Under the pieces are notes generated by a model, which had not been told where the DNA came from, did not search any database, and worked only from the letters and a program-made list of their open reading frames with translations. A stretch of 11,705 nucleotides of DNA from JAQVEM01 sp964595565 (GTDB taxonomy: Bacteria; Actinomycetota; Humimicrobiia; Humimicrobiales; Humimicrobiaceae). The stretch is from positions 1-11,705 of the forward strand of contig CAZQQX010000039.1 of NCBI GenBank assembly GCA_964595565.1, given 5' to 3'. A program made the translations under genes and the position numbers. Below are positions 6,461 through 11,705 of this stretch, one piece after another (the stretch's first letter is position 1; the number at the start of each line of letters is the position of its first letter).

Positions 6461-6519
6461 TTGGTTCCTTTAAAAATCGGTTCGAAATATTAGAAACACC
6501 GAAAATTATTCTACCGGAT

Positions 6520-7185
6520 TTATTCGCCCCGGTGCTTCTTAATCCATATCCTGTAAACCACTATTGCCGATAAAGACAATATGGTAATAATGGCAAAGGG
6601 TATCAAAAATTCTCTGGACCAGGGGCTTGTTATTGAATTACCCATTAATACAATGGGTATCATAATCGGCATCAGCCCCAGTATAGAACCGGACAAAAAT
6701 TGAAAATATTTTATGCTGGTAGTACCCAGCAACATGCTGACAAGATCGGGCGGAAAGCCCGGAACAAACCTTATCACAAAACAGCTCAAAAAACTGTTAT
6801 CCTCCACATATCCGGTTAATTTACTTACTTTTTTATTCATGGCTACTTTTTCCATAACCCGGCTGCGGCCCATATGCCTGCCTATATAAAAACCAATGGT
6901 CATCTCTGCTGCAAGGCAGATAAAAGTAAACATTATTGCCCAGAATGGTGGCAAGATTACACCTGCACTTATATATAACAGTGCCATGGGGATAATAAAA
7001 GTAACTGCCTTAAGGCAGTATAACCCCAGAATGAGCATTACGGCATAAATAACTGACCCGGGAATATATTTTGATATCTCTTCGGTTGTTATGCTGCTTA
7101 TTTTTATCTTCTGCGTTACAATCACAGCTATAAAACCCAGAATTATTATAATAACCAGTATTATGTTAATTAACTTTCTGCCCAT
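6520..7185 (-). CDS. TVP38/TMEM64 family membrane protein (VTT/SNARE-associated domain)
   Basis: A polytopic inner-membrane protein of the TVP38/TMEM64 (VTT domain) family, related to DedA proteins; family members have been linked to phospholipid scrambling or transport. Numbering runs from the GTG at 7203. A hydrophobic helix lies at 11-30, then a polar stretch, then the domain: helices at about 50-83, GVILPPFWAIMFTF (81-94), EMTIGFYIGRHMGR (100-113), and the re-entrant motif FVIRFVPGFPPDLVSMLLG (142-160), followed by F-x-x-G-S-I-L-G (169-176). I prefer ATG at 7185 over GTG at 7203: the GTG has no SD, while the ATG is preceded by AGGCAGG at a usable distance. The extra residues MNPGRH would then be non-coding. 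Strand and spacing make it first in a possible two-gene unit with the next membrane protein; it diverges from the DegV gene. Confidence 0.82.
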   Translation of the reverse strand: MGRKLINIILVIIIILGFIAVIVTQKIKISSITTEEISKYIPGSVIYAVMLILGLYCLKAVTFIIPMALLYISAGVILPPFWAIMFTFICLAAEMTIGFYIGRHMGRSRVMEKVAMNKKVSKLTGYVEDNSFLSCFVIRFVPGFPPDLVSMLLGTTSIKYFQFLSGSILGLMPIMIPIVLMGNSITSPWSREFLIPFAIITILSLSAIVVYRIWIKKHRGE

Positions 7186-7370
7186 ATGCCTGCCTGGATT
7201 CACTATTCTTATAATAAGCCTTCTTTACCCTGCCATTACAGTTTATAATCTATTATTTTAAGCTACTCTAATATTTTTTAAAACCCTGATTCAGGTTAAT
7301 TACAATTATAATGCTTCCGATTAATGTAATAATTATTACTATAATATTTTAAAGAATCCATAAAGAATAT

Positions 7371-7399
7371 TTAAAATTTTAATTTGAATAATATATAAT
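7371..7399 (+). promoter_or_regulatory. Candidate promoter of the DegV gene
   Basis: TTAAAA (7371-7376), a 17-base spacer and TATAAT (7394-7399) lie about 33 bases before the ATG. Another TATAAT is at 7340-7345 with a poorer -35. A small dyad CCTGA-T-TCAGG (7285-7295) lies further up in the divergent region. AT richness keeps confidence low. Confidence 0.35.
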
Positions 7400-7431
7400 A
7401 AAATTCATTATTATTAATTTTCGGAGGATTA

Positions 7432-8295
7432 ATGGAAAATATTGCTGTAGTGACAGATACTACTTCAGATATTCCCCCTGAATTATCTTCCAGGCATAAA
7501 ATAGAAATAATACCTCTGTATGTCGGATATGGAAGCAATCTATACCTTGAAGGAAAAGAAATAACCAACAAACAGGTTTTTGAAAAACTTAAATCAGGTA
7601 TAAAAATAAAGACTTCCGGGCCTTCTATAGGTGATTTTGAAAGAATTTATAAAAAATTAATAGAAACTGGTAAAAAAACATTAATTTATTCCATCCATCT
7701 TAGCTCAAGGCTTTCTTCAACTTTTAATTCCGCCTTCCAGGCTGCAAAACTTTTCCCCGGAACAAAAATAAAGGTCATTGATTCCAGCACTGCTGCAATA
7801 AGTCTGGGATTTATTGCCCTGGAAGCTGCCAGAGCCATTGAGAGAAATGAAAGTCGGGAAAAAATTGATTACCTGATTGATTTTATGATAAAGAATAATA
7901 AATTAATTGCTACTTTTGAAAATTTCCATTATCTGTTTATGGGAGGAAGAGCTCCTGTTTTAAAAAAATTCCTGTCAAAATCAATTATCCTTAAACCAAT
8001 TCTGGCTTTAGACAATGGAATTGTAAAATTAAAAAAATTTGCCAGAAATAAGAAGAATGCTATACTGGAGCTTTATAAGCAGATAAAGAAACATTCATTG
8101 CCCGGGTATAAGAAGAAAATTGGAATTTTTTATGGTTCTGATATAAAGCCAGTCTTAGAGCTTGAAGAGTTGATTAAAAGTGGCCCCGAAATAAAAATTG
8201 ATGAACTAATTTTAACCGAAATAACAACTATTATTAGCGGGCATACCGGTCCTGGAATATGGGGCATAACATCCATTCCTGTTCCATACAGGTGA
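7432..8295 (+). CDS. DegV family fatty-acid-binding protein
   Basis: A 287-residue DegV protein. The family binds a single fatty acid in a pocket between two alpha/beta domains; Firmicutes FakB members present it to the kinase FakA. Seen in order: VVTDTTSDIPPEL (6-18), IIPLYV (26-31), YLEGKEI (38-44), TSGPSIGDFERIY (61-73; T61 and S62 at the lipid-head-group site), IHLSSRLSSTFNSA (88-101; the usual LSGT reads LSST), VIDSSTAAISLG (115-126), FMGGRAP (169-175; usually KGGRI), KPILALDNG (188-196) and SGHTGPGIWG (269-278), whose His normally completes the head-group site. All main blocks are present and length is normal. GGAGG at 7423-7427, four bases upstream, sets the ATG. No FakA-like kinase is nearby, so the partner must lie elsewhere or the role differs. 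Confidence 0.92.
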   Translation: MENIAVVTDTTSDIPPELSSRHKIEIIPLYVGYGSNLYLEGKEITNKQVFEKLKSGIKIKTSGPSIGDFERIYKKLIETGKKTLIYSIHLSSRLSSTFNSAFQAAKLFPGTKIKVIDSSTAAISLGFIALEAARAIERNESREKIDYLIDFMIKNNKLIATFENFHYLFMGGRAPVLKKFLSKSIILKPILALDNGIVKLKKFARNKKNAILELYKQIKKHSLPGYKKKIGIFYGSDIKPVLELEELIKSGPEIKIDELILTEITTIISGHTGPGIWGITSIPVPYR

Positions 8296-8331
8296 TAGCA
8301 TCTCTTTGCACTCTAAATTATTATATGACTA

Positions 8332-8356
8332 CTGATAATAAGCCGGGGATTATCAG
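8332..8356. terminator. Hairpin between the convergent DegV and PNPOx-like genes
   Basis: CTGATAAT (8332-8339) and ATTATCAG (8349-8356) are perfect 8-bp arms around nine bases. The hairpin sits 36 bases after the DegV stop and overlaps the stop codon of the opposing gene, as a shared terminator would. Neither side has a strong U-tract. Confidence 0.4.
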
Positions 8357-8730
8357 ACAATCTTCTTTGAGCCGGAATATATTTCTTCAATCTCAAGAGC
8401 AGCTGCCGCATTACCTGGATGTTCTCTGGGATTCCATTTTTTCATATCATCAAATATTTTACCATCGGTATAATATTTTATAGGCCCTTTTAATTGGTAT
8501 GACTCATCTTCACTGGTAATAAAAAGGATAGACCCGGTGCTTCCAGAAAGAATATTTTTTTTCGTTTTATCAAAATAATTATCGGCAACAACAATCGTCC
8601 CGTCGTTATATTTTGAAACACATGAGGCGTAAATACTGTTTGGAACACCGTTACTGTCAACAGTTGAAAACACTATCACGCCCTTTCGGTTATCCCATGC
8701 TTTAATAACTTCATCTGTCATCTTTTTCAT
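8353..8730 (-). CDS. PNPOx-like flavin-binding split-barrel protein
   Basis: A 125-residue member of the pyridoxamine-5'-phosphate-oxidase-like superfamily (FMN-binding split barrel). Seen: GVIVFSTVDSNGVPNSIYAS (17-36), the first strands with the 'T-V-D-x-x-G-x-P-N' turn; TIVVADNYFDKTKKNIL (45-61), the loop that normally contacts FMN phosphate; GSILFITSEDESYQLKGPIKYYTDG (66-90), with the Y-Q-x-K-G strand; and a C-terminal helix and strand (AAAALEIEEIYSG). It lacks the C-terminal region of true PdxH and is probably a small flavin or heme reductase of unknown substrate, not a vitamin B6 enzyme. AGGAG (complement of 8734-8739) sets the ATG. An 8-bp dyad at 8743-8762 lies just upstream. It diverges from the ketopantoate-reductase-like gene, so the two could share control. 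Confidence 0.85.
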   Translation of the reverse strand: MKKMTDEVIKAWDNRKGVIVFSTVDSNGVPNSIYASCVSKYNDGTIVVADNYFDKTKKNILSGSTGSILFITSEDESYQLKGPIKYYTDGKIFDDMKKWNPREHPGNAAAALEIEEIYSGSKKIV

Positions 8731-8742
8731 ATTTCTCCTTTA

Positions 8743-8762
8743 ACTAATTTACGAAAATTAGT
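8743..8762. promoter_or_regulatory. 8-bp dyad next to the PNPOx-like ribosome binding site
   Basis: ACTAATTT (8743-8750) and AAATTAGT (8755-8762) are perfect arms around ACGA. It starts four bases upstream of the SD on the minus strand. It could be an operator or a 5'-UTR hairpin. It differs in sequence from the DtxR-like boxes on the other side of the same region. Confidence 0.4.
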
Positions 8763-8859
8763 AAACAATTAAAATCCTGTAAAACAAAAATTAATCCTTA
8801 CATAGATGAACCAATTTGTAAATATGCAATATTTGTTTTTTAAAATTTTTTTTACCATT

Positions 8860-8878
8860 TTATAAAAGCCTTACCTGC
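8860..8878. promoter_or_regulatory. Second, weaker DtxR/IdeR-like box
   Basis: TTATAAAAGCCTTACCTGC matches the DtxR/IdeR consensus TWAGGTWAGSCTWACCTWA at 14 of 19 positions, with a good right half (CTTACCT). Its centre is 67 bases upstream of the stronger box, in the same divergent region. Confidence 0.3.
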
Positions 8879-8896
8879 CTGAGAAAATATAATTGA

Positions 8897-8925
8897 TTGC
8901 AGAAGTACATTTCAAATAATATAAT
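8897..8925 (+). promoter_or_regulatory. Promoter of the ketopantoate-reductase-like gene
   Basis: TTGCAG (8897-8902), a 17-base spacer and a perfect TATAAT (8920-8925) give a predicted start near 8932, about 38 bases before the ATG. The DtxR-like box begins one base after the -10 and covers that start site. Confidence 0.5.
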
Positions 8926-8926
8926 A

Positions 8927-8945
8927 TTAGGTAAGCCTAACAATT
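8927..8945. promoter_or_regulatory. DtxR/IdeR-type metal-repressor box over the transcription start
   Basis: TTAGGTAAGCCTAACAATT matches TWAGGTWAGSCTWACCTWA at 16 of 19 positions: the left half is 9 of 9, the centre fits, the right half is 6 of 9. It also contains the inverted repeat TTAGG-TAAG-CCTAA. A repressor here would block RNA polymerase. The regulator gene is not in the window. Confidence 0.5.
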
Positions 8946-8969
8946 ATTAAATTAACCAGAGGGTAAGTT

Positions 8970-9908
8970 ATGAAAATATTAATATATGGAGCAGGAGTTA
9001 TTGGCAGCATATTTGCCTATAAAATTAAAAGTAGTGGCAATGACGTCACAGTTCTGGCAAGAGGAAAAAGGCTCGAACAGTTGAGAAAACACGGAATTAA
9101 AATTAAAGATGTAATACTTGATGAGCACTTTGAAACAGAGATAAAAACTACTGATGAATTAAAGCCGGATGATTATTATGACGCTGCTTTAATAATAATG
9201 CAACGCCAGCAGGTTAGCACCATCCTTCCGGTTTTAAGCAAAAACAGTATAATTCCATTTTATATCTTTACCGGAAACAATGTCACCGGGGCAGAAGAAT
9301 ATGTCAAATTTCTCAACAGAAAAAGAATCTTACTGGGGTTTGGAGGGCCCGGAGGATACCGCGAGGGCTATTATGTAATTTCCGCTTATGTAAAAGATTA
9401 TACCGTCTTATATTTAGGTGAGCCTGACGGGTCAGTCAGTGAGCGGATAGAAAACCTTAGAAATGTACTAATAGAATCCGGAATCAAAGTTAATATCCCG
9501 GAAAACATAGATTCCTGGTTAAAAACACACGCTGCTTTTATAAGCGCATTGGTAATGGCTTCTTATGCAGCAAAAAATAAGGGTAAAAAACTTAAAGACG
9601 AAGATAGATTAATAAAGCTGGGTATTATAGCATTTAAGGAAAATTTAAAGGCCCTTATAGAGTTAAGAATACCCATACTTCCCAAAAAATTCAACATGAT
9701 GAGATTTATGCCGGAATATTTTTTAAGAAGAAAATTAAAAGATTTAATCGGCTCAGAATTCGGGAGAGTGGCACTATCCGGACATGCTGATGCTGCAAAA
9801 GATGAGATGGCAAAGATTACAGAAGATTTTAGAAATCTGGTAAAAGAGGTAAAAACAGACATGGGCACCGGCGATTACCTTTATAAAAACAGCTTTGGAC
9901 AAAAGTAG
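8970..9908 (+). CDS. Ketopantoate-reductase-like NAD(P)-dependent dehydrogenase
   Basis: A 312-residue protein with the ApbA/PanE two-domain layout: an N-terminal Rossmann fold with GAGVIG (7-12) and R31 after the second strand (a hint of NADPH preference), then an all-helical C-terminal domain with K185 in SWLKTHAAF (182-190) and HADAAKDEM (272-280). Against E. coli PanE, K185 appears to match catalytic K176 and N103/N104 could match N98, but K72 seems replaced by Q78 and N180 by A189. It may therefore reduce or oxidise another 2-oxo or 3-hydroxy acid instead of making pantoate (inference from hand alignment). AGAGGG at 8958-8963 sets the ATG. No other pantothenate gene is present. A DtxR-like box over its promoter suggests control by iron or manganese. 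Confidence 0.85.
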   Translation: MKILIYGAGVIGSIFAYKIKSSGNDVTVLARGKRLEQLRKHGIKIKDVILDEHFETEIKTTDELKPDDYYDAALIIMQRQQVSTILPVLSKNSIIPFYIFTGNNVTGAEEYVKFLNRKRILLGFGGPGGYREGYYVISAYVKDYTVLYLGEPDGSVSERIENLRNVLIESGIKVNIPENIDSWLKTHAAFISALVMASYAAKNKGKKLKDEDRLIKLGIIAFKENLKALIELRIPILPKKFNMMRFMPEYFLRRKLKDLIGSEFGRVALSGHADAAKDEMAKITEDFRNLVKEVKTDMGTGDYLYKNSFGQK

Positions 9909-9921
9909 AAGTTAGACTTCT
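9907..9921. terminator. Small hairpin at the stop of the ketopantoate-reductase-like gene
   Basis: AGAAGT (9907-9912) and ACTTCT (9916-9921) form a 6-bp stem with a three-base loop, overlapping the stop codon. No U-tract follows, so function is doubtful. Confidence 0.2.
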
Positions 9922-10010
9922 GAGATAAATATGGTTTTACCGGTGATTCTATATCAAATAATTAATTATAAAAATATATGCTTTAGTTGTGCAATTACTT
10001 TTAAATAAAA

Positions 10011-10874
10011 TTAAGCAGTCAGAAAAGCTCTAATCACTTTTTTAAATTCTTGTGGCTTGCTCCAGGAGGGAATATGCCCTCCTGTTTTAAAAATATATTT
10101 ACTGGCGTCTGGATAACGTTCATGTAACCTATCCCTTAATGCTTTTATGGTTGATTTATCATCCTTTGAACTAATAATAAGTACTTCACCTTTATATAAA
10201 TTAGGCAATGCCGAATAGTTTTCCATATAATCCAATTGATTCTTTTGCAGGCTAATATAATCCTCATATGTGTAATACCTGAAAAAAGTATCATTCAAGA
10301 AAGCACTCCAGAACTCTTTATTCGACTCTGGAACTGAAAGCAAAGATACTAATTGTTTTTTATAAAAATTCAATACCGTTTTTTGTTTAAATAAGGAATT
10401 TATCAAACAACTTAACCTAAATACTTTCGTAATTAATCCTGTTGTACCTGAGAGTGTATTGACAAGTACAAGCTTTTTTACTCTATCGGGATATAAATCA
10501 GCATAACATTGAGCGACAACACCTCCAAATGAGTGCCCCATAACATAAATTTTATTCAAATTCTTAATTTTAATTATTTCTTCGATTCCTTCCAGAAACT
10601 CCCTGATTTTATTAATCCCCGGATATGAAGGTGCAATAATTCTATAATCTTTTTCTAGGATATTTATATATGGAAAGGATGATATATAAGACTTTCTTAG
10701 TCCACCAGAGAATATAAGAATTATTTCCGTACCGGAACCTGTGTCGATAATTTCCCACTCAGTATCTTTTATTGTTAACTTTTCGATATTATGATTCTCC
10801 AAGAAATACTTTATTCTAAGCATGTCTTCATTTTGAACCCTGCAGTACAATTCTTCATTTAAATTGAATATCAT
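10011..10874 (-). CDS. Alpha/beta-fold hydrolase
   Basis: A 287-residue alpha/beta hydrolase with a complete-looking triad: nucleophile S115 in GHSFGG (113-118), acid D238 or D239 in SSKDDKS (235-241), and H267 in TGGHIPSW (264-271). The oxyanion region is IFSGGLRKS (54-62), and YRIIAPSYPG (77-86) is the strand before the nucleophile domain. Residues about 145-222 form a helical cap, which sets substrate choice. The first 40 residues are an extra N-terminal extension with no family signature. Reaction and substrate (ester, lactone, amide or C-C bond) cannot be told. No signal peptide is seen, so it is cytoplasmic. The ATG is supported by AGGAG (complement of 10882-10886), with a closer AAGGA. 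The gene lies 230 bases downstream of the DUF4332 gene on the same strand; the gap suggests separate transcription. Confidence 0.88.
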   Translation of the reverse strand: MIFNLNEELYCRVQNEDMLRIKYFLENHNIEKLTIKDTEWEIIDTGSGTEIILIFSGGLRKSYISSFPYINILEKDYRIIAPSYPGINKIREFLEGIEEIIKIKNLNKIYVMGHSFGGVVAQCYADLYPDRVKKLVLVNTLSGTTGLITKVFRLSCLINSLFKQKTVLNFYKKQLVSLLSVPESNKEFWSAFLNDTFFRYYTYEDYISLQKNQLDYMENYSALPNLYKGEVLIISSKDDKSTIKALRDRLHERYPDASKYIFKTGGHIPSWSKPQEFKKVIRAFLTA

Positions 10875-11104
10875 TCCTTATCTCCTTTGTTCTTCTATGG
10901 CATCCGGTTTTGCAAACAATAAATTCTTGCGTATGGAATCATTAAACAAATAATACTTTTGAATAAGCTTAAATATTGGCCAGGCTCATTTTTTTCTGTA
11001 AAACTCAAATATAACTATAATCAGGGCAATAATAGATACCAGAAAAATAATCTCTGCCAGTATTTATGGATTCAGGCTTTTTTTAAATTAAATTTTATAA
11101 TGAA

Positions 11105-11509
11105 TTAATATTCTACAACCCTTTTTAGTTTTTTGGCTTGCTCAACCCAGCTTTCTACCATTGACAGTGCCGGAGGCCTTCTTACAAGTTTTTTAACTTT
11201 GTTTACTTCATTTATCTTTTCAAAAAGATTTTGCGCATTTCTTTTTGCAAGTTCAGCTACAGTATCGACACCCGCTTCTTCAAGCAGGTCAGAATATTCC
11301 TCTCCAACACCTTTAATTCTAAAAAGGTCTGCCAGATTAACCCATTCAAGAATCAGCTTGTGTCCTATTTTAGCCTTCTCTTCAATTATTTTTCTTCCTT
11401 TAGCTGTTGCCCCCTGTTTTAACAGGGCTTCAGTAGTTTTAATACCTATTGCAGCTAATTTTTTTGCATACTCTTTTCCAATTCCTTCAACGTCAATTAT
11501 GCTCGGCAT
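11105..11509 (-). CDS. DUF4332 helix-hairpin-helix protein
   Basis: A DUF4332 protein of 134 residues when started at the ATG at 11509. It has two helix-hairpin-helix-like modules: IIDVEGIGKEYAKKLAAIGIKTTEALL near the N-terminus and LFRIKGVGEEYSDLLEEAGVDTVAELA in the middle, each with the I-x-G-[IV]-G hairpin that in other proteins contacts the DNA backbone. The C-terminus (VRRPPALSMVESWVEQAKKLKR) is the usual family ending. Nucleic-acid binding is inferred; the family's role is not established. An upstream in-frame ATG at 11530 would add MREGRYT, but it has no SD, whereas GAGGGAAG (complement of 11517-11524) serves the ATG at 11509, and family members usually begin near M-P-S-I-I-D-V-E-G-I-G. 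No DNA-repair gene adjoins. Confidence 0.88.
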   Translation of the reverse strand: MPSIIDVEGIGKEYAKKLAAIGIKTTEALLKQGATAKGRKIIEEKAKIGHKLILEWVNLADLFRIKGVGEEYSDLLEEAGVDTVAELAKRNAQNLFEKINEVNKVKKLVRRPPALSMVESWVEQAKKLKRVVEY

Positions 11510-11612
11510 AGTATATCTTCCCTCTCTCATAAGGATATTAATATATACTGTGATTATATCAGAAAGTAATTTTAAATAATTAATTATTAATATTTTATAA
11601 ATATTCTTGGTA

Positions 11613-11693
11613 ACACTAAACTGTGGTTAAATAATGGACTAACTATTGGGAAATCTGCTTTAAGTAGGTTTAAATTTAGTGTAGTTAGTCTAT
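11613..11693. repeat. Two overlapping inverted repeats at the right edge
   Basis: ACACTAAA (11613-11620) pairs with TTTAGTGT (11675-11682). ATGGACTAACTA (11634-11645) pairs with TAGTTAGTCTAT (11682-11693), 12 bp with one G-T. The arms interleave and meet at 11682, so in RNA they would be alternative or pseudoknotted helices. No coding frame covers them. They could be a leader RNA, a small RNA or a mobile-element end of something beyond the edge. Confidence 0.4.
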
Positions 11694-11705
11694 AAGCCGA
11701 GAACT

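Noticed and set aside
7285..7295. Short dyad CCTGA-T-TCAGG between the divergent TVP38 and DegV genes
   Set aside because: Five-base arms are expected by chance at this scale; kept only as a remark in the promoter entry.
10986..11063. Minus-strand hydrophobic open frame of 25 codons plus stop (AEIIFLVSIIALIIVIFEFYRKK)
   Set aside because: It looks like a single membrane helix with a basic tail, but there is no ATG, GTG or TTG in frame after the upstream stop and no ribosome site. It may be a remnant; not called as a gene.

Overview
This 11.7 kb window is AT-rich bacterial DNA (two 60-base lines counted by hand gave 20% GC in a gap and 62% GC inside the WD40 gene). Genes are short, often alone, and on both strands. 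Shine-Dalgarno sites of the AGGAG/GGTGA type and a lipoprotein with an OmpA-like peptidoglycan-binding domain point to a bacterium, probably with an outer membrane. The gene mix (DegV, MTHFR-like protein, ketopantoate-reductase-like protein, DUF4332, RelE-type toxin) would fit an uncultivated low-GC anaerobe such as Atribacterota or a low-GC actinobacterial lineage. That placement is a guess; nothing here is a lineage marker.

Layout, left to right. (1) Positions 3-401 (+): the C-terminal end of an extracellular-type beta-sandwich protein that runs off the left edge. (2) 661-1473 (-): a class I SAM methyltransferase of the LCMT/TcmP type. (3) 1877-2366 (+): a two-gene RelB/RelE-like toxin-antitoxin operon, with palindromes upstream that may be its own operator. 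(4) 2788-4362 (+): a large lipoprotein with an acidic linker, a WD40-type propeller and an OmpA C-terminal domain, followed by a strong hairpin. (5) 4363-5041: a 679-base gap holding two open-frame fragments that look like gene remnants and a terminator-like hairpin. (6) 5042-5830 (+): a stand-alone MTHFR-like TIM barrel. (7) 5943-7185 (-): a four-helix membrane protein of unknown function and a TVP38/TMEM64 (VTT) membrane protein. (8) 7432-8295 (+): a DegV family lipid-binding protein. (9) 8353-8730 (-): a PNPOx-like flavin split-barrel protein. (10) 8970-9908 (+): a ketopantoate-reductase-like dehydrogenase whose promoter overlaps a sequence matching the DtxR/IdeR metal-repressor consensus at 16 of 19 positions. 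(11) 10011-10874 (-): an alpha/beta hydrolase with an intact triad. (12) 11105-11509 (-): a DUF4332 helix-hairpin-helix protein. The right edge has two overlapping inverted repeats in non-coding DNA.

Apart from the toxin-antitoxin pair, neighbours do not form an obvious pathway. I see no CRISPR array, tRNA, rRNA, transposase, integrase or phage gene. No clearly new multi-gene system is visible. The best leads are the WD40-OmpA lipoprotein, the metal-box-like promoter of the ketopantoate-reductase-like gene, and the unexplained structure in the 4.4-5.0 kb gap and at the right edge.
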